From Accumulibacter sp003538495 (GTDB taxonomy: Bacteria; Pseudomonadota; Gammaproteobacteria; Burkholderiales; Rhodocyclaceae), in the NCBI RefSeq assembly GCF_029255145.1, contig NZ_JAPUVQ010000027.1, positions 16,331-80,330 of the forward strand: a stretch of 64,000 nt of DNA, in the 5' to 3' direction. Shown piece after piece: positions 33,946-42,651 of the stretch. Below the pieces are notes generated by a model, which searched no databases, had not been told where the DNA came from, and saw only the letters and a program-made list of their open reading frames with translations. Position 1 is the stretch's first letter. Each line of letters starts with the position of its first letter. Position numbers and translations under genes: made by a program.

Positions 33946-34752
33946 CTACGCATTATTGTCCTGACCGCATTGCTCCTGAAACTGCACCAGGAGTTGCGTT
34001 TCCAATTTTGACAAGGAACGCCCCGCCAACAACTCGGGGCGCCGCTGCCATGTTCGACCCAGCGCTTGTTGCAGCCGCCAGCGTCGTATTTCCTCGTGGT
34101 GACCGGACAGCAGAACGCCCGGCACCCGCCGCCCGTCATATTCCTCGGGCCGCGTGTAATGTGGGCAATCCAGCAAACCCGTTACAAACGACTCCTGTTG
34201 TGCCGACTCGAGATCGTTCAGCACGCCCGGCAACTGCCTGACGACGGCATCGATCAGCGCCATCGCCGGGATCTCGCCACCGGAAAGGACGAAATCCCCG
34301 ATTGAAATCTCCTCATCGACACAGGCCGTGATCAGCCGTTCGTCAATGCCCTCATAGCGCCCGCAGACCAGCACCAGCGCTTCCTCGGCCTGCGCCAGGC
34401 GCAGCACGCGCTGATGAGTCAGCAGCGAACCCTGTGGCGAGAGGCAGATGACCCGGCTGGCGGCAGCGCCAGCCGCGTGCTGCCTGGCCTTCGCCGCGAT
34501 GATCGCCGCTTCGAGTGGACCCGGCAACATCACCATCCCCGGGCCACCCCCGTAAGGGCGGTCATCGACGCTGCGATGCCGATCCGACGTGAAATCACGC
34601 GGATTCCACAACTGCAGGCTCCACCGCCCCTCCAGCAGGGCCCTGCGGGTCACGCCCGCCTGCGCCACCGCAGCAAAGGTCTCGGGAAACAAGCTCACCA
34701 CATCAACGACAAACGGCCGCTCGCCCGGCAGCGCACCGCCGGCGAAAGTCAC
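33946..34752 (-). CDS. trmD: tRNA (guanine-37-N1) methyltransferase TrmD
   Basis: About 268 residues. It has the trefoil-knot SPOUT features: VVSLFPETF at the start, the DDRPYGGGPGMVM active-site loop, VCGRYEGIDERLI, DFVLSGGEIPAM and DCPHYTRPEEYDG. It methylates G37 of tRNAs to prevent frameshifting. The GTG at 34752 overlaps the rimM stop (GTGA) and is my choice; an ATG at 34767 would add five residues and overlap rimM further. Confidence 0.95.
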   Translation of the reverse strand: MTFAGGALPGERPFVVDVVSLFPETFAAVAQAGVTRRALLEGRWSLQLWNPRDFTSDRHRSVDDRPYGGGPGMVMLPGPLEAAIIAAKARQHAAGAAASRVICLSPQGSLLTHQRVLRLAQAEEALVLVCGRYEGIDERLITACVDEEISIGDFVLSGGEIPAMALIDAVVRQLPGVLNDLESAQQESFVTGLLDCPHYTRPEEYDGRRVPGVLLSGHHEEIRRWRLQQALGRTWQRRPELLAGRSLSKLETQLLVQFQEQCGQDNNA

Positions 34753-35321
34753 CAGTCGCTTTCCCATTCCACGCGGACGCACTGTCGCTGGAGGTCAACG
34801 TTCAGCACCACCGCCGCAACGAAAGGCAGCAAACGTTCCGCGCGTCCACCATCGGCAACCCGCAGCACGGCGTTGGCCGGGGTGTCGATCAGACCGACAA
34901 TCCGGCCCAGCGCCTGATCGTGGGTATTGATCACTTCGAGGCCGACCAGTTCGGCCCAGTAGTACTCGTCAATCGCCGTCGGTGGCAATTCGCTTTGCGG
35001 CACGCCAACCAGCACGCCTCCCATTGCCTCTGCGGCCGTACGGTCGGCAACGCACGCCAATTGAGCAACCAGCACCTCGTTGCGGACATCACACTTGATC
35101 AGCCTGGTTTGACGCCAAAGCTCGGGAGCATCACCCTCCCGGCCGAGCCACCACCCCGGCAACCGGGCCCAGCTCTGGGGATCATCGGCAAACGGGTAAA
35201 CCCGAACCGCGCCCTGCAGCCCGTGCGGACCCGCAATCTTGCCAAGGACGATCATCGCGCTGCGCGGCGCATCACTTCCCGCCGCCGCGCCATTGGTCTC
35301 AGGCAGGGACAGGCCAGGCAA
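34749..35321 (-). CDS. rimM: Ribosome maturation factor RimM
   Basis: A 190-residue RimM with LGKIAGPHGLQGAVRVYPF in the N-terminal domain and the PRC-barrel stretch EYYWAELVGLEV, then ending in LPFVAAVVLNVDLQR. It assists 30S subunit head maturation at the S19 site. The first ~20 residues are poorly conserved, so translation could begin slightly downstream (ATG at about 35255). It lies three bases after rpsP. Confidence 0.95.
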   Translation of the reverse strand: MPGLSLPETNGAAAGSDAPRSAMIVLGKIAGPHGLQGAVRVYPFADDPQSWARLPGWWLGREGDAPELWRQTRLIKCDVRNEVLVAQLACVADRTAAEAMGGVLVGVPQSELPPTAIDEYYWAELVGLEVINTHDQALGRIVGLIDTPANAVLRVADGGRAERLLPFVAAVVLNVDLQRQCVRVEWESDW

Positions 35322-35324
35322 CGC

Positions 35325-35579
35325 TCAGGCTGCCACCTTGGCAGCCGACTGCTTGAGCAGGCGAGCAACGGTCAGCGACAGTTGAGCACCTTGCTGCTGC
35401 CAGTAACTGAGACGATCGGTGGCGATTCGCAACCCTTGTTCACCACCTGACGCCAGCGGATTGTAAAAGCCGATGCGCTCGATGAAGCGACCATCGCGGC
35501 GAGCGCGGGAATCAGCGACCACCATGTTGTAGAAGGGGCGCTTCTTGGCGCCGCCACGGGCGAGACGAATGACAACCAT
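35325..35579 (-). CDS. rpsP: 30S ribosomal protein S16
   Basis: An 84-residue S16 with the family start MVVIRLARGGAKKRPFYNMV and VADSRARRDGRFIERIGFYN. It binds 16S rRNA and aids 30S assembly. It is the first gene of the rpsP-rimM-trmD-rplS operon. The ATG at 35579 gives the universal N-terminus; upstream in-frame codons belong to the leader. Confidence 0.97.
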   Translation of the reverse strand: MVVIRLARGGAKKRPFYNMVVADSRARRDGRFIERIGFYNPLASGGEQGLRIATDRLSYWQQQGAQLSLTVARLLKQSAAKVAA

Positions 35580-35730
35580 GATAATTTCTTCCGAATTCAG
35601 AAAAAGGCGAGGATTATAGCAAGAAAGAGTGCCCTCAACACGAACCCGGGCCGACCATCGCCAACTTTCCGACTGTTGAATCGGCTCCCGGGGCAAGGCG
35701 CGTGTACCCCACGCGTTTCAGGCGCACGGG

Positions 35731-35736
35731 TATAAT
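35731..35736 (+). promoter_or_regulatory. Putative -10 element upstream of the PilZ-like gene
   Basis: A perfect TATAAT lies in the intergenic region facing the 35879 gene; no convincing -35 box is seen 16-18 bases upstream. If used, transcription starts near 35743, which argues against the earliest possible translation start (GTG 35702). Confidence 0.35.
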
Positions 35737-35878
35737 CGCCGGAGAACCGGTCGACGGCCAGCACATCGATGCTGCAAGCAGCGTTCCGACTGAGCCAGTG
35801 CTGCCCGTGCTGTGCAGCAAACCAGGTACCGACGAGGCAAGTCGCGTGACAACGCAATCCCCTTTGGCAGGTGGCCCG

Positions 35879-37402
35879 ATGACCAAGAGCGCTGACCACG
35901 ACCATGGCATGAATGGAGCAGAATCTGCCCAGTCCGGCATACGAACCATTGTACAGTGGCTGGAGTCGCCAATGGCGCACCTTCCCGCCGACGAGCTTCC
36001 TTCCTTGCGGGCGCAGGTCAAGGCGCTGCGTGAGGTTGGTGGAACAGCGAAGCAGCGCGCTTACGCTCTGGATGGCTTGTACACCCGCTGTTCGGCAGTC
36101 TTGGCGAAGCTTCTCCCGGAACTGACCGACCTGATGTTGCCGGTACCGCGCAAGACGCGACGACTCGTCCGGAGCGTGCTCGACCTCCTGCAGATGCTCG
36201 CCGATGACACCCTGGCGATGCTCGAAGGGCTCGATGGGATGAATACCTCGGACCCCAACCAGGCACCCGATCTCGCCCTTTGGCGAAGCCTCCATGCGCT
36301 CGCGCAACAGCTGATGATCAGTCACCTGATTGCCGCTCCGGCTCCGGCCGGCGCCTGGCAGCAGTTGCATCAGACCTATGCCACCGCGCAACGCCTGCAG
36401 CTTGCCACTGCAGTCCCTCGCGGCCAGGCGAGCAGTCTGCAAGAAATCTACTACGCGGCGATTCTGCTTGGCTGCGCCCAACCAGCATCCCTGACCGCGC
36501 GTGAAGTGCTGTTCCTGGCGGCATACTTCGAACGTTTTGCCGGCCACATCGAAGCCATTTCGGCGCTTGCCACCGTCGCCCCGGGGGCCTTCTGGATCGA
36601 TCCCGCGCGCGATGTCGCCGCCTTGTCGTTCTCGCGCAGGCTGGCACCATCAGCCTCCCCTTTCGAGTGTTTTTCATGCGCCCGCCTGGGCGTGCTGCTC
36701 AAGACGCAAGTCGCCCAGCTTGACGCGGGCACGCCGCCGCAGGAGATCGGCCTGCCGGACTTCGCCGGCACGCCCGCCGGGGTCGGCGTCCTTCGCCGCT
36801 TGGCGGGACGCTGGAGCGAAGCGGGGAAGCGCCGTTATCAACGCCGCCGGCAGAGCTATCGGACGGTCCTCAGTACCGGCGGTATCGACGAACTCTGGCA
36901 ACTCTGCAAGAACGGCAATGCGGCAAGCGTCGGGCTGTCGAGTTGGATGATTACCAACGAAAGCCCGGATGGTTATGCGGTAATGCATGTTTCTGGCAAG
37001 ATTGGCGCACTCTCGGTGGGAAACGTTGCCGCGGTCCGTACCGGGGACGAACAGAACTGGCAGATTTGCGTGGTCCGCTGGGCGGTATCGGAGAACCCCG
37101 AGCACCTTGAACTGGGTCTGCAGATCCTGGCGCCGAGAGCGGTGCCCGCGCTCCTCGCCCGGCCGTCGGACAGCCAGGCCGAAGAACATCTGCGAGTCCT
37201 TATCCTTCCCGAGATTCCGCTGCTCCGATCCAGTCAATTGCTGGTCGTCGCGTCCGGCGCCTTGAGCAAGCAGAGCAAGAAGCTGCTGCTGATCATTGAG
37301 GAGCAGAACCTGTCGGTCCGCGAGGTCAAGAGCATCTGCGTTGACGAGCAGACCGGTAGCGTCGAGATCCTGTCGATCGAGCCTGATCAGAGCGATCTCT
37401 AG
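35879..37402 (+). CDS. Large PilZ-like protein of unknown function
   Basis: About 507 residues from the ATG at 35879 (preceded by GGCAGGTGG); GTG codons at 35702 and about 35846 are alternatives. The N-terminal two thirds is helical with a leucine-rich middle. The C-terminal 180 residues form beta structure with WQICVVRWAVSENPEHLELG and LQILAPRAVPALLA. That pattern is typical of degenerate PilZ-type barrels in betaproteobacteria, but the RxxxR and D/N-x-S-x-x-G c-di-GMP motifs are absent. I recognise no characterised member. It stands alone, divergent from rpsP and facing the yihY remnant. Confidence 0.75.
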   Translation: MTKSADHDHGMNGAESAQSGIRTIVQWLESPMAHLPADELPSLRAQVKALREVGGTAKQRAYALDGLYTRCSAVLAKLLPELTDLMLPVPRKTRRLVRSVLDLLQMLADDTLAMLEGLDGMNTSDPNQAPDLALWRSLHALAQQLMISHLIAAPAPAGAWQQLHQTYATAQRLQLATAVPRGQASSLQEIYYAAILLGCAQPASLTAREVLFLAAYFERFAGHIEAISALATVAPGAFWIDPARDVAALSFSRRLAPSASPFECFSCARLGVLLKTQVAQLDAGTPPQEIGLPDFAGTPAGVGVLRRLAGRWSEAGKRRYQRRRQSYRTVLSTGGIDELWQLCKNGNAASVGLSSWMITNESPDGYAVMHVSGKIGALSVGNVAAVRTGDEQNWQICVVRWAVSENPEHLELGLQILAPRAVPALLARPSDSQAEEHLRVLILPEIPLLRSSQLLVVASGALSKQSKKLLLIIEEQNLSVREVKSICVDEQTGSVEILSIEPDQSDL

Positions 37403-37439
37403 GACGACGAGTCACGGCTGCCGTAACACCTCCTGAAAA

Positions 37440-37764
37440 GGCGGGTAGGGTCGCCGCGACCAGAATCAGGGAGGCGACTGCCGTTAGCTGGCCGCCCTTT
37501 TCGGAGGACTCCAGGACGTACTCGATGATCATCCCGGCGCCGGACTCCGGCAGCAGGCTACGCGCCGGATGCACTCGAGCTGCGCGACGATCCTTGGAGA
37601 GCAAGGGATGTTGGCGACAATGCTCGTCAGCACAGCGACCAGCGGTACCAGCGCAAGCAGCGTGGTGAAGGCAAGTCTGGCACTGGTGTCTTGAAGTCCT
37701 CCTTGACGAAGCGACGCTCGATGCCGGCGATGAAAAGAAATCGGGGAAAGCTCCGGGAAAGCAT
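37440..37764 (-). pseudogene. yihY: Decayed YihY/RbN family membrane protein gene
   Basis: Three pieces in three reading frames on the minus strand match successive parts of YihY proteins: an N-terminal piece from an ATG at 37764 (IERRFVKEDFKTPV), then SARLAFTTLLALVPLVAVLT in another frame after a shift near 37690, then SGAGMIIEYVLESSEKGG and KGGQLTAVASLILVAATL in a third frame (about 37560-37440). The rest of the protein (about two thirds) is missing. In relatives yihY lies next to wrbA and the DUF2069 gene, as here, so this is a degraded resident gene and not an import. Confidence 0.8.
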
Positions 37765-37844
37765 GAGCGCGTGATGATCCCGAAAGTAGGCTGCGATACA
37801 CTGCCGAGGCTGGCTCGTTACCCGACAGCTGCCGGTAGCAAGCC

Positions 37845-37870
37845 GGCTGCCGGGCCCCCGCCCGGCAGCC
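37845..37870. repeat. Perfect inverted repeat upstream of wrbA
   Basis: An 11-bp GC-only-but-one stem (37845-37855 with 37860-37870) with a CCCC loop, 128 bases before wrbA. There is no T run on the plus strand. It could be an old terminator of the broken yihY region or a protein-binding site. The structure is clear; the role is unknown. Confidence 0.6.
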
Positions 37871-37998
37871 TCGGGCAGGCGGATGACAGCATTTGGACTG
37901 CCATAAGAGGTGCGCCAAGGCCGCCGAAGAGGCGACGGTTCAAGGCGCGCCACCGACGCTGGCGGTCGGTCAACGACGAATTTCAGGATATTGGCCCG

Positions 37999-38592
37999 AT
38001 GCGGGAAGTTCTTGTTCTCTACTACAGCCATCGAGGATCGGTGCGGGCGCTCGCCCAGCAGATCGCGCGCGGCATCGAGTCGATCGACGGCGTTTCCGCT
38101 CGTCTGCGAACGGTCCCGAAGGTGTCCACCGTTTGTACGGTGAGCGCCCCGGAGATACCTGCTGCCGGGGCTCCCTATGTGGAAGCGGCCGACCTCGCGC
38201 AGTGCGCCGGACTGGCGCTCGGCAGCCCGACCCGCTTCGGCAACATGGCGGCGCCGATGAAGTACTTCTGGGACGGCACCGCTGCCGAATGGTCGGCTGG
38301 AACCTTGGCCGGCAAGCCAGCCTGCGTCTTCACCTCGACGGCCAGTGCCCATGGCGGGCAGGAAAGCACGCTGCTGTCGATGATGCTGCCGCTGTTCCAT
38401 CACGGCATGCTGCTGGTAGGCCTGCCCTATGGTGAAACGGCGCTATCAAGCACGCGCAGTGGTGGCACACCCTACGGAGCCAGCCATGTGGCTGGTGCCG
38501 AAGGCAACCCGACACTCAGCGACGAGGAACGCCAACTCGCTTTCGCACAAGGAAGGCGCCTGGCGACCATCGTCATGCAGTTCAGCCGATGA
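37999..38592 (+). CDS. wrbA: NAD(P)H:quinone oxidoreductase (WrbA)
   Basis: A 197-residue flavodoxin-like protein with the FMN phosphate loop YYSHRGSVRALAQQIARG, the GSPTRFGNMAAPMKYFWD segment and the flavin-contacting TSTASAHGGQE. It reduces quinones by two electrons and limits semiquinone stress. The ATG at 37999 gives the family N-terminus MREVLVLYYS; longer frames have no similarity. It overlaps the DUF2069 gene by four bases. Confidence 0.95.
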   Translation: MREVLVLYYSHRGSVRALAQQIARGIESIDGVSARLRTVPKVSTVCTVSAPEIPAAGAPYVEAADLAQCAGLALGSPTRFGNMAAPMKYFWDGTAAEWSAGTLAGKPACVFTSTASAHGGQESTLLSMMLPLFHHGMLLVGLPYGETALSSTRSGGTPYGASHVAGAEGNPTLSDEERQLAFAQGRRLATIVMQFSR

Positions 38593-38972
38593 TCATCCGC
38601 GCACTGTATTTGACCGCATGCGGCAGCCTGATCGCGCTGATCTTCCTGTGCCTTGCCTGGGAACTGCGGCTGGCGCCGGTCCAGCCGGGTGGCTCATGGC
38701 TGGCGTTGAAGTGCCTGCCGCTGCTGACGCCGCTGTTCGGAATCCTCAATGGTCGCCGCTACACCTATCAGTGGGCGAGCATGCTGATCCTGCTCTATTT
38801 CACCGAAGGGATAGTGCGCGCCACCAGCGAACGGGGACTGGGGCAGTCGCTGGCGATCGCCGAAACGCTGCTGGCGATCGTTTTCTTCTGCGCCACGGTC
38901 GCCTACTCCAGACTCACTCGCCCGTCGGTACACGGCCAGCCGTCCATCGCCTCGGACAGTCGTCGGGAGTAG
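38589..38972 (+). CDS. DUF2069 family membrane protein
   Basis: A 127-residue protein with four hydrophobic helices (about residues 7-27, 37-52, 61-80 and 88-106) and the loop GRRYTYQWASMLILLYFTEG typical of DUF2069. The function is unknown; it is regularly encoded after wrbA in betaproteobacteria. Its start overlaps the wrbA stop (ATGA) and it converges with leuA after two bases. Confidence 0.85.
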   Translation: MIIRALYLTACGSLIALIFLCLAWELRLAPVQPGGSWLALKCLPLLTPLFGILNGRRYTYQWASMLILLYFTEGIVRATSERGLGQSLAIAETLLAIVFFCATVAYSRLTRPSVHGQPSIASDSRRE

Positions 38973-38974
38973 AC

Positions 38975-40513
38975 TCAAACGTCGGCCTGAGGGTCGAGGC
39001 GGTCGGGCACCTGGAGTTTGTTCAAGGCATTGAGGTAGGCTTTCGCCGAGGCGATGACGATATCGGTGTCAGCACCATTGCCATTGACGATGCGGCCATC
39101 CTTCCCCAGACGCACGGTCACTTCACCTTGCGCATCGGTGCCCGTGGTGATGGCATTGACTGAATAGAGCAGCAACTCGGCGCCGCTGGCGGCAATCGAC
39201 TCGATCGCCTTGAAGGTCGCGTCGACCGGGCCGCTGCCCACCCCCGATGTCTTCTGCTCGACGCCATCGACAATCAAGGTTACCGCCGCCGCAGGCGTCT
39301 CACCGGTCTCCGAACACACCCGCGAATAGGCCAATTTGTAGTACTCGCCGTCCTGCGTGAGGTCTTCGCCAGAAACCAGTGCCTGCAGGTCTTCGTCAAA
39401 GATCTCGTGCTTCTTGTCGGCCAGTTCCTTGAAGCGCGCAAACGCCGTGTTCAAGGCCTCTTCGCTGTCCAGCACGATGGCCAGCGCCGACAGGCGCGAC
39501 TTGAAAGCATTGCGTCCCGAGTGCTTGCCGAGCACCAGCTTGTTCTGAGCCCAGCCGACGTCCTCGGCACGCATGATCTCGTAGGTTTCACGGTGTTTGA
39601 GCACCCCATCCTGATGGATTCCGGATTCGTGGGCGAAGGCGTTGGCACCAACCACTGCCTTGTTGGGTTGGACGGGGTAGCCCGTAATCTGCGAAACCAG
39701 CTTGGAAGCCGGAACAATTTGCGTCGTATCGATGCGCGTCTGGACCGGGAATAGATCGCTGCGGGTTCTTACCGCCATGACCACCTCTTCGAGCGAGGCG
39801 TTCCCTGCCCGTTCGCCAAGGCCGTTGATCGTGCATTCGACCTGGCGGGCGCCGGCCAGCACCGCTGACAGCGAATTGGCGACGGCCATCCCCAGGTCAT
39901 TATGGCAGTGGGTTGACCAAACCACCCGGTCAGCCCCGGGTACCCGCTCGATCAGCGTCCGCATCAGTTCGCCCCACACCGACGGGACGCTGTAGCCAAC
40001 CGTATCGGGAACGTTGATCGTCCGCGCGCCAGCCTTGATCACTTCCGCAAAGACAAGGCAAAGGAAATCGACGTCGGAACGTACCGCGTCCTCAGCCGAG
40101 AACTCGACATCATCGGTATACTCGCGCGCCCAGCGTACTGCCCGCACCGCCGATTCGACCACCTGATCAGGCGTCATCCGCAGCTTCTTCTCCATGTGAA
40201 TCGGGCTGGTGGCGATGAAGGTATGAACCCGGCCACGCGCTGCCGGCCCGATGGCTTCGCCGGCACGACGAATATCATTCTCGTTGGACCGGGCAAGCGA
40301 ACACACCGTAGACTCTCGGATGACGCTGGCTATCGATTTGATGGCGTCGAAATCGCCCGGAGAGGCGGCGGCAAAGCCGGCTTCGATGACGTCGACCCGC
40401 ATCCGCTCAAGCTGACGGGCGACTCGCAGCTTTTCGTCCTTGGTCATCGAAGCGCCTGGACTCTGTTCGCCGTCGCGCAGGGTTGTATCGAAGATTACCA
40501 GATGATCTTTCAT
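38975..40513 (-). CDS. leuA: 2-isopropylmalate synthase
   Basis: A 512-residue LeuA. The TIM-barrel domain begins FDTTLRDGEQSPGASM with the metal and catalytic residues, and contains STHCHNDLGMAVANSLSAVL (HxH metal motif) and INGLGERAGNASLEEV. The C-terminal third is the LeuA allosteric domain that binds leucine. It condenses acetyl-CoA with 2-oxoisovalerate, the first committed step to leucine. It follows the ilvBNC-pssA genes on the same strand after a 236-base gap, so it may have its own promoter. Confidence 0.97.
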   Translation of the reverse strand: MKDHLVIFDTTLRDGEQSPGASMTKDEKLRVARQLERMRVDVIEAGFAAASPGDFDAIKSIASVIRESTVCSLARSNENDIRRAGEAIGPAARGRVHTFIATSPIHMEKKLRMTPDQVVESAVRAVRWAREYTDDVEFSAEDAVRSDVDFLCLVFAEVIKAGARTINVPDTVGYSVPSVWGELMRTLIERVPGADRVVWSTHCHNDLGMAVANSLSAVLAGARQVECTINGLGERAGNASLEEVVMAVRTRSDLFPVQTRIDTTQIVPASKLVSQITGYPVQPNKAVVGANAFAHESGIHQDGVLKHRETYEIMRAEDVGWAQNKLVLGKHSGRNAFKSRLSALAIVLDSEEALNTAFARFKELADKKHEIFDEDLQALVSGEDLTQDGEYYKLAYSRVCSETGETPAAAVTLIVDGVEQKTSGVGSGPVDATFKAIESIAASGAELLLYSVNAITTGTDAQGEVTVRLGKDGRIVNGNGADTDIVIASAKAYLNALNKLQVPDRLDPQADV

Positions 40514-40749
40514 GTCCTGATTCCGGAGGTGGGGCGGTAGCTAGCCGGCAAAGCAACCCATGCTGGCCGGGCAAACGACCTAGACTGCACTGGTCTGGGG
40601 GGTTCATTCTAGCGCGCGAGGCGCAGCAACGACCGTTCACGGAACGGGGCCAAGCAGACGGAACATATCAACCGGCCGATCCTGACGACCATACGAGCCG
40701 CTTCGAATCGCCATGTCAATGAACTCTACAGGCCGCTTCGTCAAGCGCC

Positions 40750-41532
40750 CTACTCCACCGACGGCGACGGCGGTGGCGGTGGCGTCGTCTTGCGCCGGAT
40801 TCGGCGAATCAACGCCAGCACGTAACCTGATAGCGCGTAGGCGACGAACAGGCCGAACAGGGCGAGCGGCGTGTCGTAGGCGAGCACGGCAAACGCCAGG
40901 GCAATGGCTACCACGAAAATAAAAGGGACGCTGCGTCGCAGGTTGACGTCCTTGAAACTGTAGAACTGGATATTGGTCACCATCGAAATCCCGGCAAAGA
41001 TCACCAGCGCGCAGGCAAACCAGCGCACATGCCCGGCCGCGACGTCCTTGTCGATCATCACCCACAGGAAACCGGCCACCAGCGCCGCTGCCGCCGGGCT
41101 CGGCAGACCCTGGAAGTAACGCTTGTCGATGACTTCCAAGGTAGTATTGAAGCGAGCCAGGCGCAGCGCCGCCCCGGCGCAATAGATGAAGGCCGCTATC
41201 CAGCCGAGCCGCCCCATGTTCTTCAGTGCCCACGCGTAGGTCACCAGCGCTGGCGCGACACCAAAGGAGACCATGTCCGAAAGCGAATCGTACTCGGCGC
41301 CGAAGGCGCTTTGCGTGCGGGTCATCCTGGCCACGCGCCCATCGAGGCCATCGAGCACCATCGCCACGAAGATCGCCACAGCAGCCTGTTCGAAGCTGCC
41401 CGTCATCGCCTTGACGATGGCGAAGAAACCGCAGAACAGCGCTGCCGTGGTGAACAGGTTGGGCAGCAGGTAGATGCCGCGGCGCCGCAACTCCGGGTTG
41501 AAAAGGGTCTTGCGAGGCTTGATTTCGGGCAT
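40750..41532 (-). CDS. pssA: CDP-diacylglycerol--serine O-phosphatidyltransferase
   Basis: About 260 residues with 7-8 membrane helices and the CDP-alcohol phosphotransferase motif: DGLDGRVARMTRTQSAFG followed by EYDSLSDMVSFG, which contains the four conserved Asp. It makes phosphatidylserine, the precursor of phosphatidylethanolamine. The ATG at 41532 (MPEIKPRKTLF) is preferred over a TTG at 41625 that would overlap ilvC. The C-terminus ends in a Pro-rich tail. Placement after ilvC is a conserved betaproteobacterial arrangement with no obvious functional link. Confidence 0.94.
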   Translation of the reverse strand: MPEIKPRKTLFNPELRRRGIYLLPNLFTTAALFCGFFAIVKAMTGSFEQAAVAIFVAMVLDGLDGRVARMTRTQSAFGAEYDSLSDMVSFGVAPALVTYAWALKNMGRLGWIAAFIYCAGAALRLARFNTTLEVIDKRYFQGLPSPAAAALVAGFLWVMIDKDVAAGHVRWFACALVIFAGISMVTNIQFYSFKDVNLRRSVPFIFVVAIALAFAVLAYDTPLALFGLFVAYALSGYVLALIRRIRRKTTPPPPPSPSVE

Positions 41533-41605
41533 TGCGCTGTGGTCTGAAAGCGGCCGCTGCGGAGAGGAAGCTGCTGCCGCCTCCCGCAACAAGTCACGGA
41601 ATCCT

Positions 41606-42622
41606 TCAGTTCCTGGTCTGATCAACCAGTCTGTTCTTCTTGATCCAGGGCATCATGTCACGCAGCTTGGCGCCGACGATCTCGACCTCGTGCTGGGCCA
41701 TCAGGCGGCGACGCGCGGTCATCTGCGGATAGTTGGTCCGCCCTTCGAGGATGAACATCTTCGCGTAGTCGCCGCTCTGAATTCGCTTGAGAGCCGCGCG
41801 CATGGCTGCACGTGAGCTCTCGTTGATCACTTCGGGGCCGGTCACATACTCGCCATACTCGGCGTTGTTCGAAATCGAGTAGTTCATGTTGGCGATGCCG
41901 CCTTCGTACATCAGGTCGACGATCAACTTGAGCTCATGGAGACACTCGAAATACGCCATCTCCGGCGCGTACCCTCCTTCGACCAGCGTCTCGAAGCCCA
42001 TCTTGACCAACTCGACGGCGCCACCGCAGAGCACTGCCTGCTCGCCAAAAAGGTCCGTCTCGGTCTCCTCGCGGAAGTTGGTCTCGATCACGCCGCCCTT
42101 GGTCCCGCCGTTGGCTGCGGCATAGGAAAGGGCGATGTCGCGAGCCTTGCCGGAGCGATCCTGATGGACGGCGATCAGCGACGGCACGCCGCCGCCCTTG
42201 AGGTACTCCGAGCGTACCGTATGGCCAGGGCCCTTCGGCGCCACCATGATCACATCCACGTCGTCACGCGCCACTACCTGGTTGTAGTGCACGTTGAAAC
42301 CGTGCGCGAACGCCAGCGCCGCACCCTTCTTCAGGTTTGGTGCCACCTCCAGGTTGTACACCTGCGGGATGGTCTCGTCAGGCAGCAGCATCATTACCAC
42401 ATCGGCGCCCTTGACCGCACTGGCGACTTCATCGACCTTCAGGCCAGCGCTCTCGGCCTTGCTCCAAGAAACCCCGTCCTTGCGCAGACCGACGGTTACC
42501 TTGACTCCTGAATCACTCAGGTTCTGCGCGTGTGCATGGCCCTGCGAGCCGTAACCAACGATGGTGACCTGCTTTCCCTTGATCAGGGAAAGGTCGGCAT
42601 CCTTGTCGTAGAAAACTTTCAT
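41606..42622 (-). CDS. ilvC: Ketol-acid reductoisomerase
   Basis: A 338-residue class I enzyme. The N-terminal Rossmann domain has VGYGSQGHAHAQNL (NADPH binding); the C-terminal knotted domain has ETNFREETETDLFGEQAVL and YFECLHELKLIVDLMYEGG with the metal-binding Glu/Asp residues. It converts acetolactate or acetohydroxybutyrate to the dihydroxy acids of valine and isoleucine synthesis. It lies 29 bases downstream of ilvN. Confidence 0.97.
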   Translation of the reverse strand: MKVFYDKDADLSLIKGKQVTIVGYGSQGHAHAQNLSDSGVKVTVGLRKDGVSWSKAESAGLKVDEVASAVKGADVVMMLLPDETIPQVYNLEVAPNLKKGAALAFAHGFNVHYNQVVARDDVDVIMVAPKGPGHTVRSEYLKGGGVPSLIAVHQDRSGKARDIALSYAAANGGTKGGVIETNFREETETDLFGEQAVLCGGAVELVKMGFETLVEGGYAPEMAYFECLHELKLIVDLMYEGGIANMNYSISNNAEYGEYVTGPEVINESSRAAMRAALKRIQSGDYAKMFILEGRTNYPQMTARRRLMAQHEVEIVGAKLRDMMPWIKKNRLVDQTRN

Positions 42623-42651
42623 GGCATTTCCTCTCTTGCTGGTCGGTCTAA

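Noticed and set aside
37771..37998. Extended N-terminus of wrbA or a separate gene upstream
   Set aside because: The in-frame extension is Pro/Arg-rich without similarity; the ATG at 37999 gives the family N-terminus.
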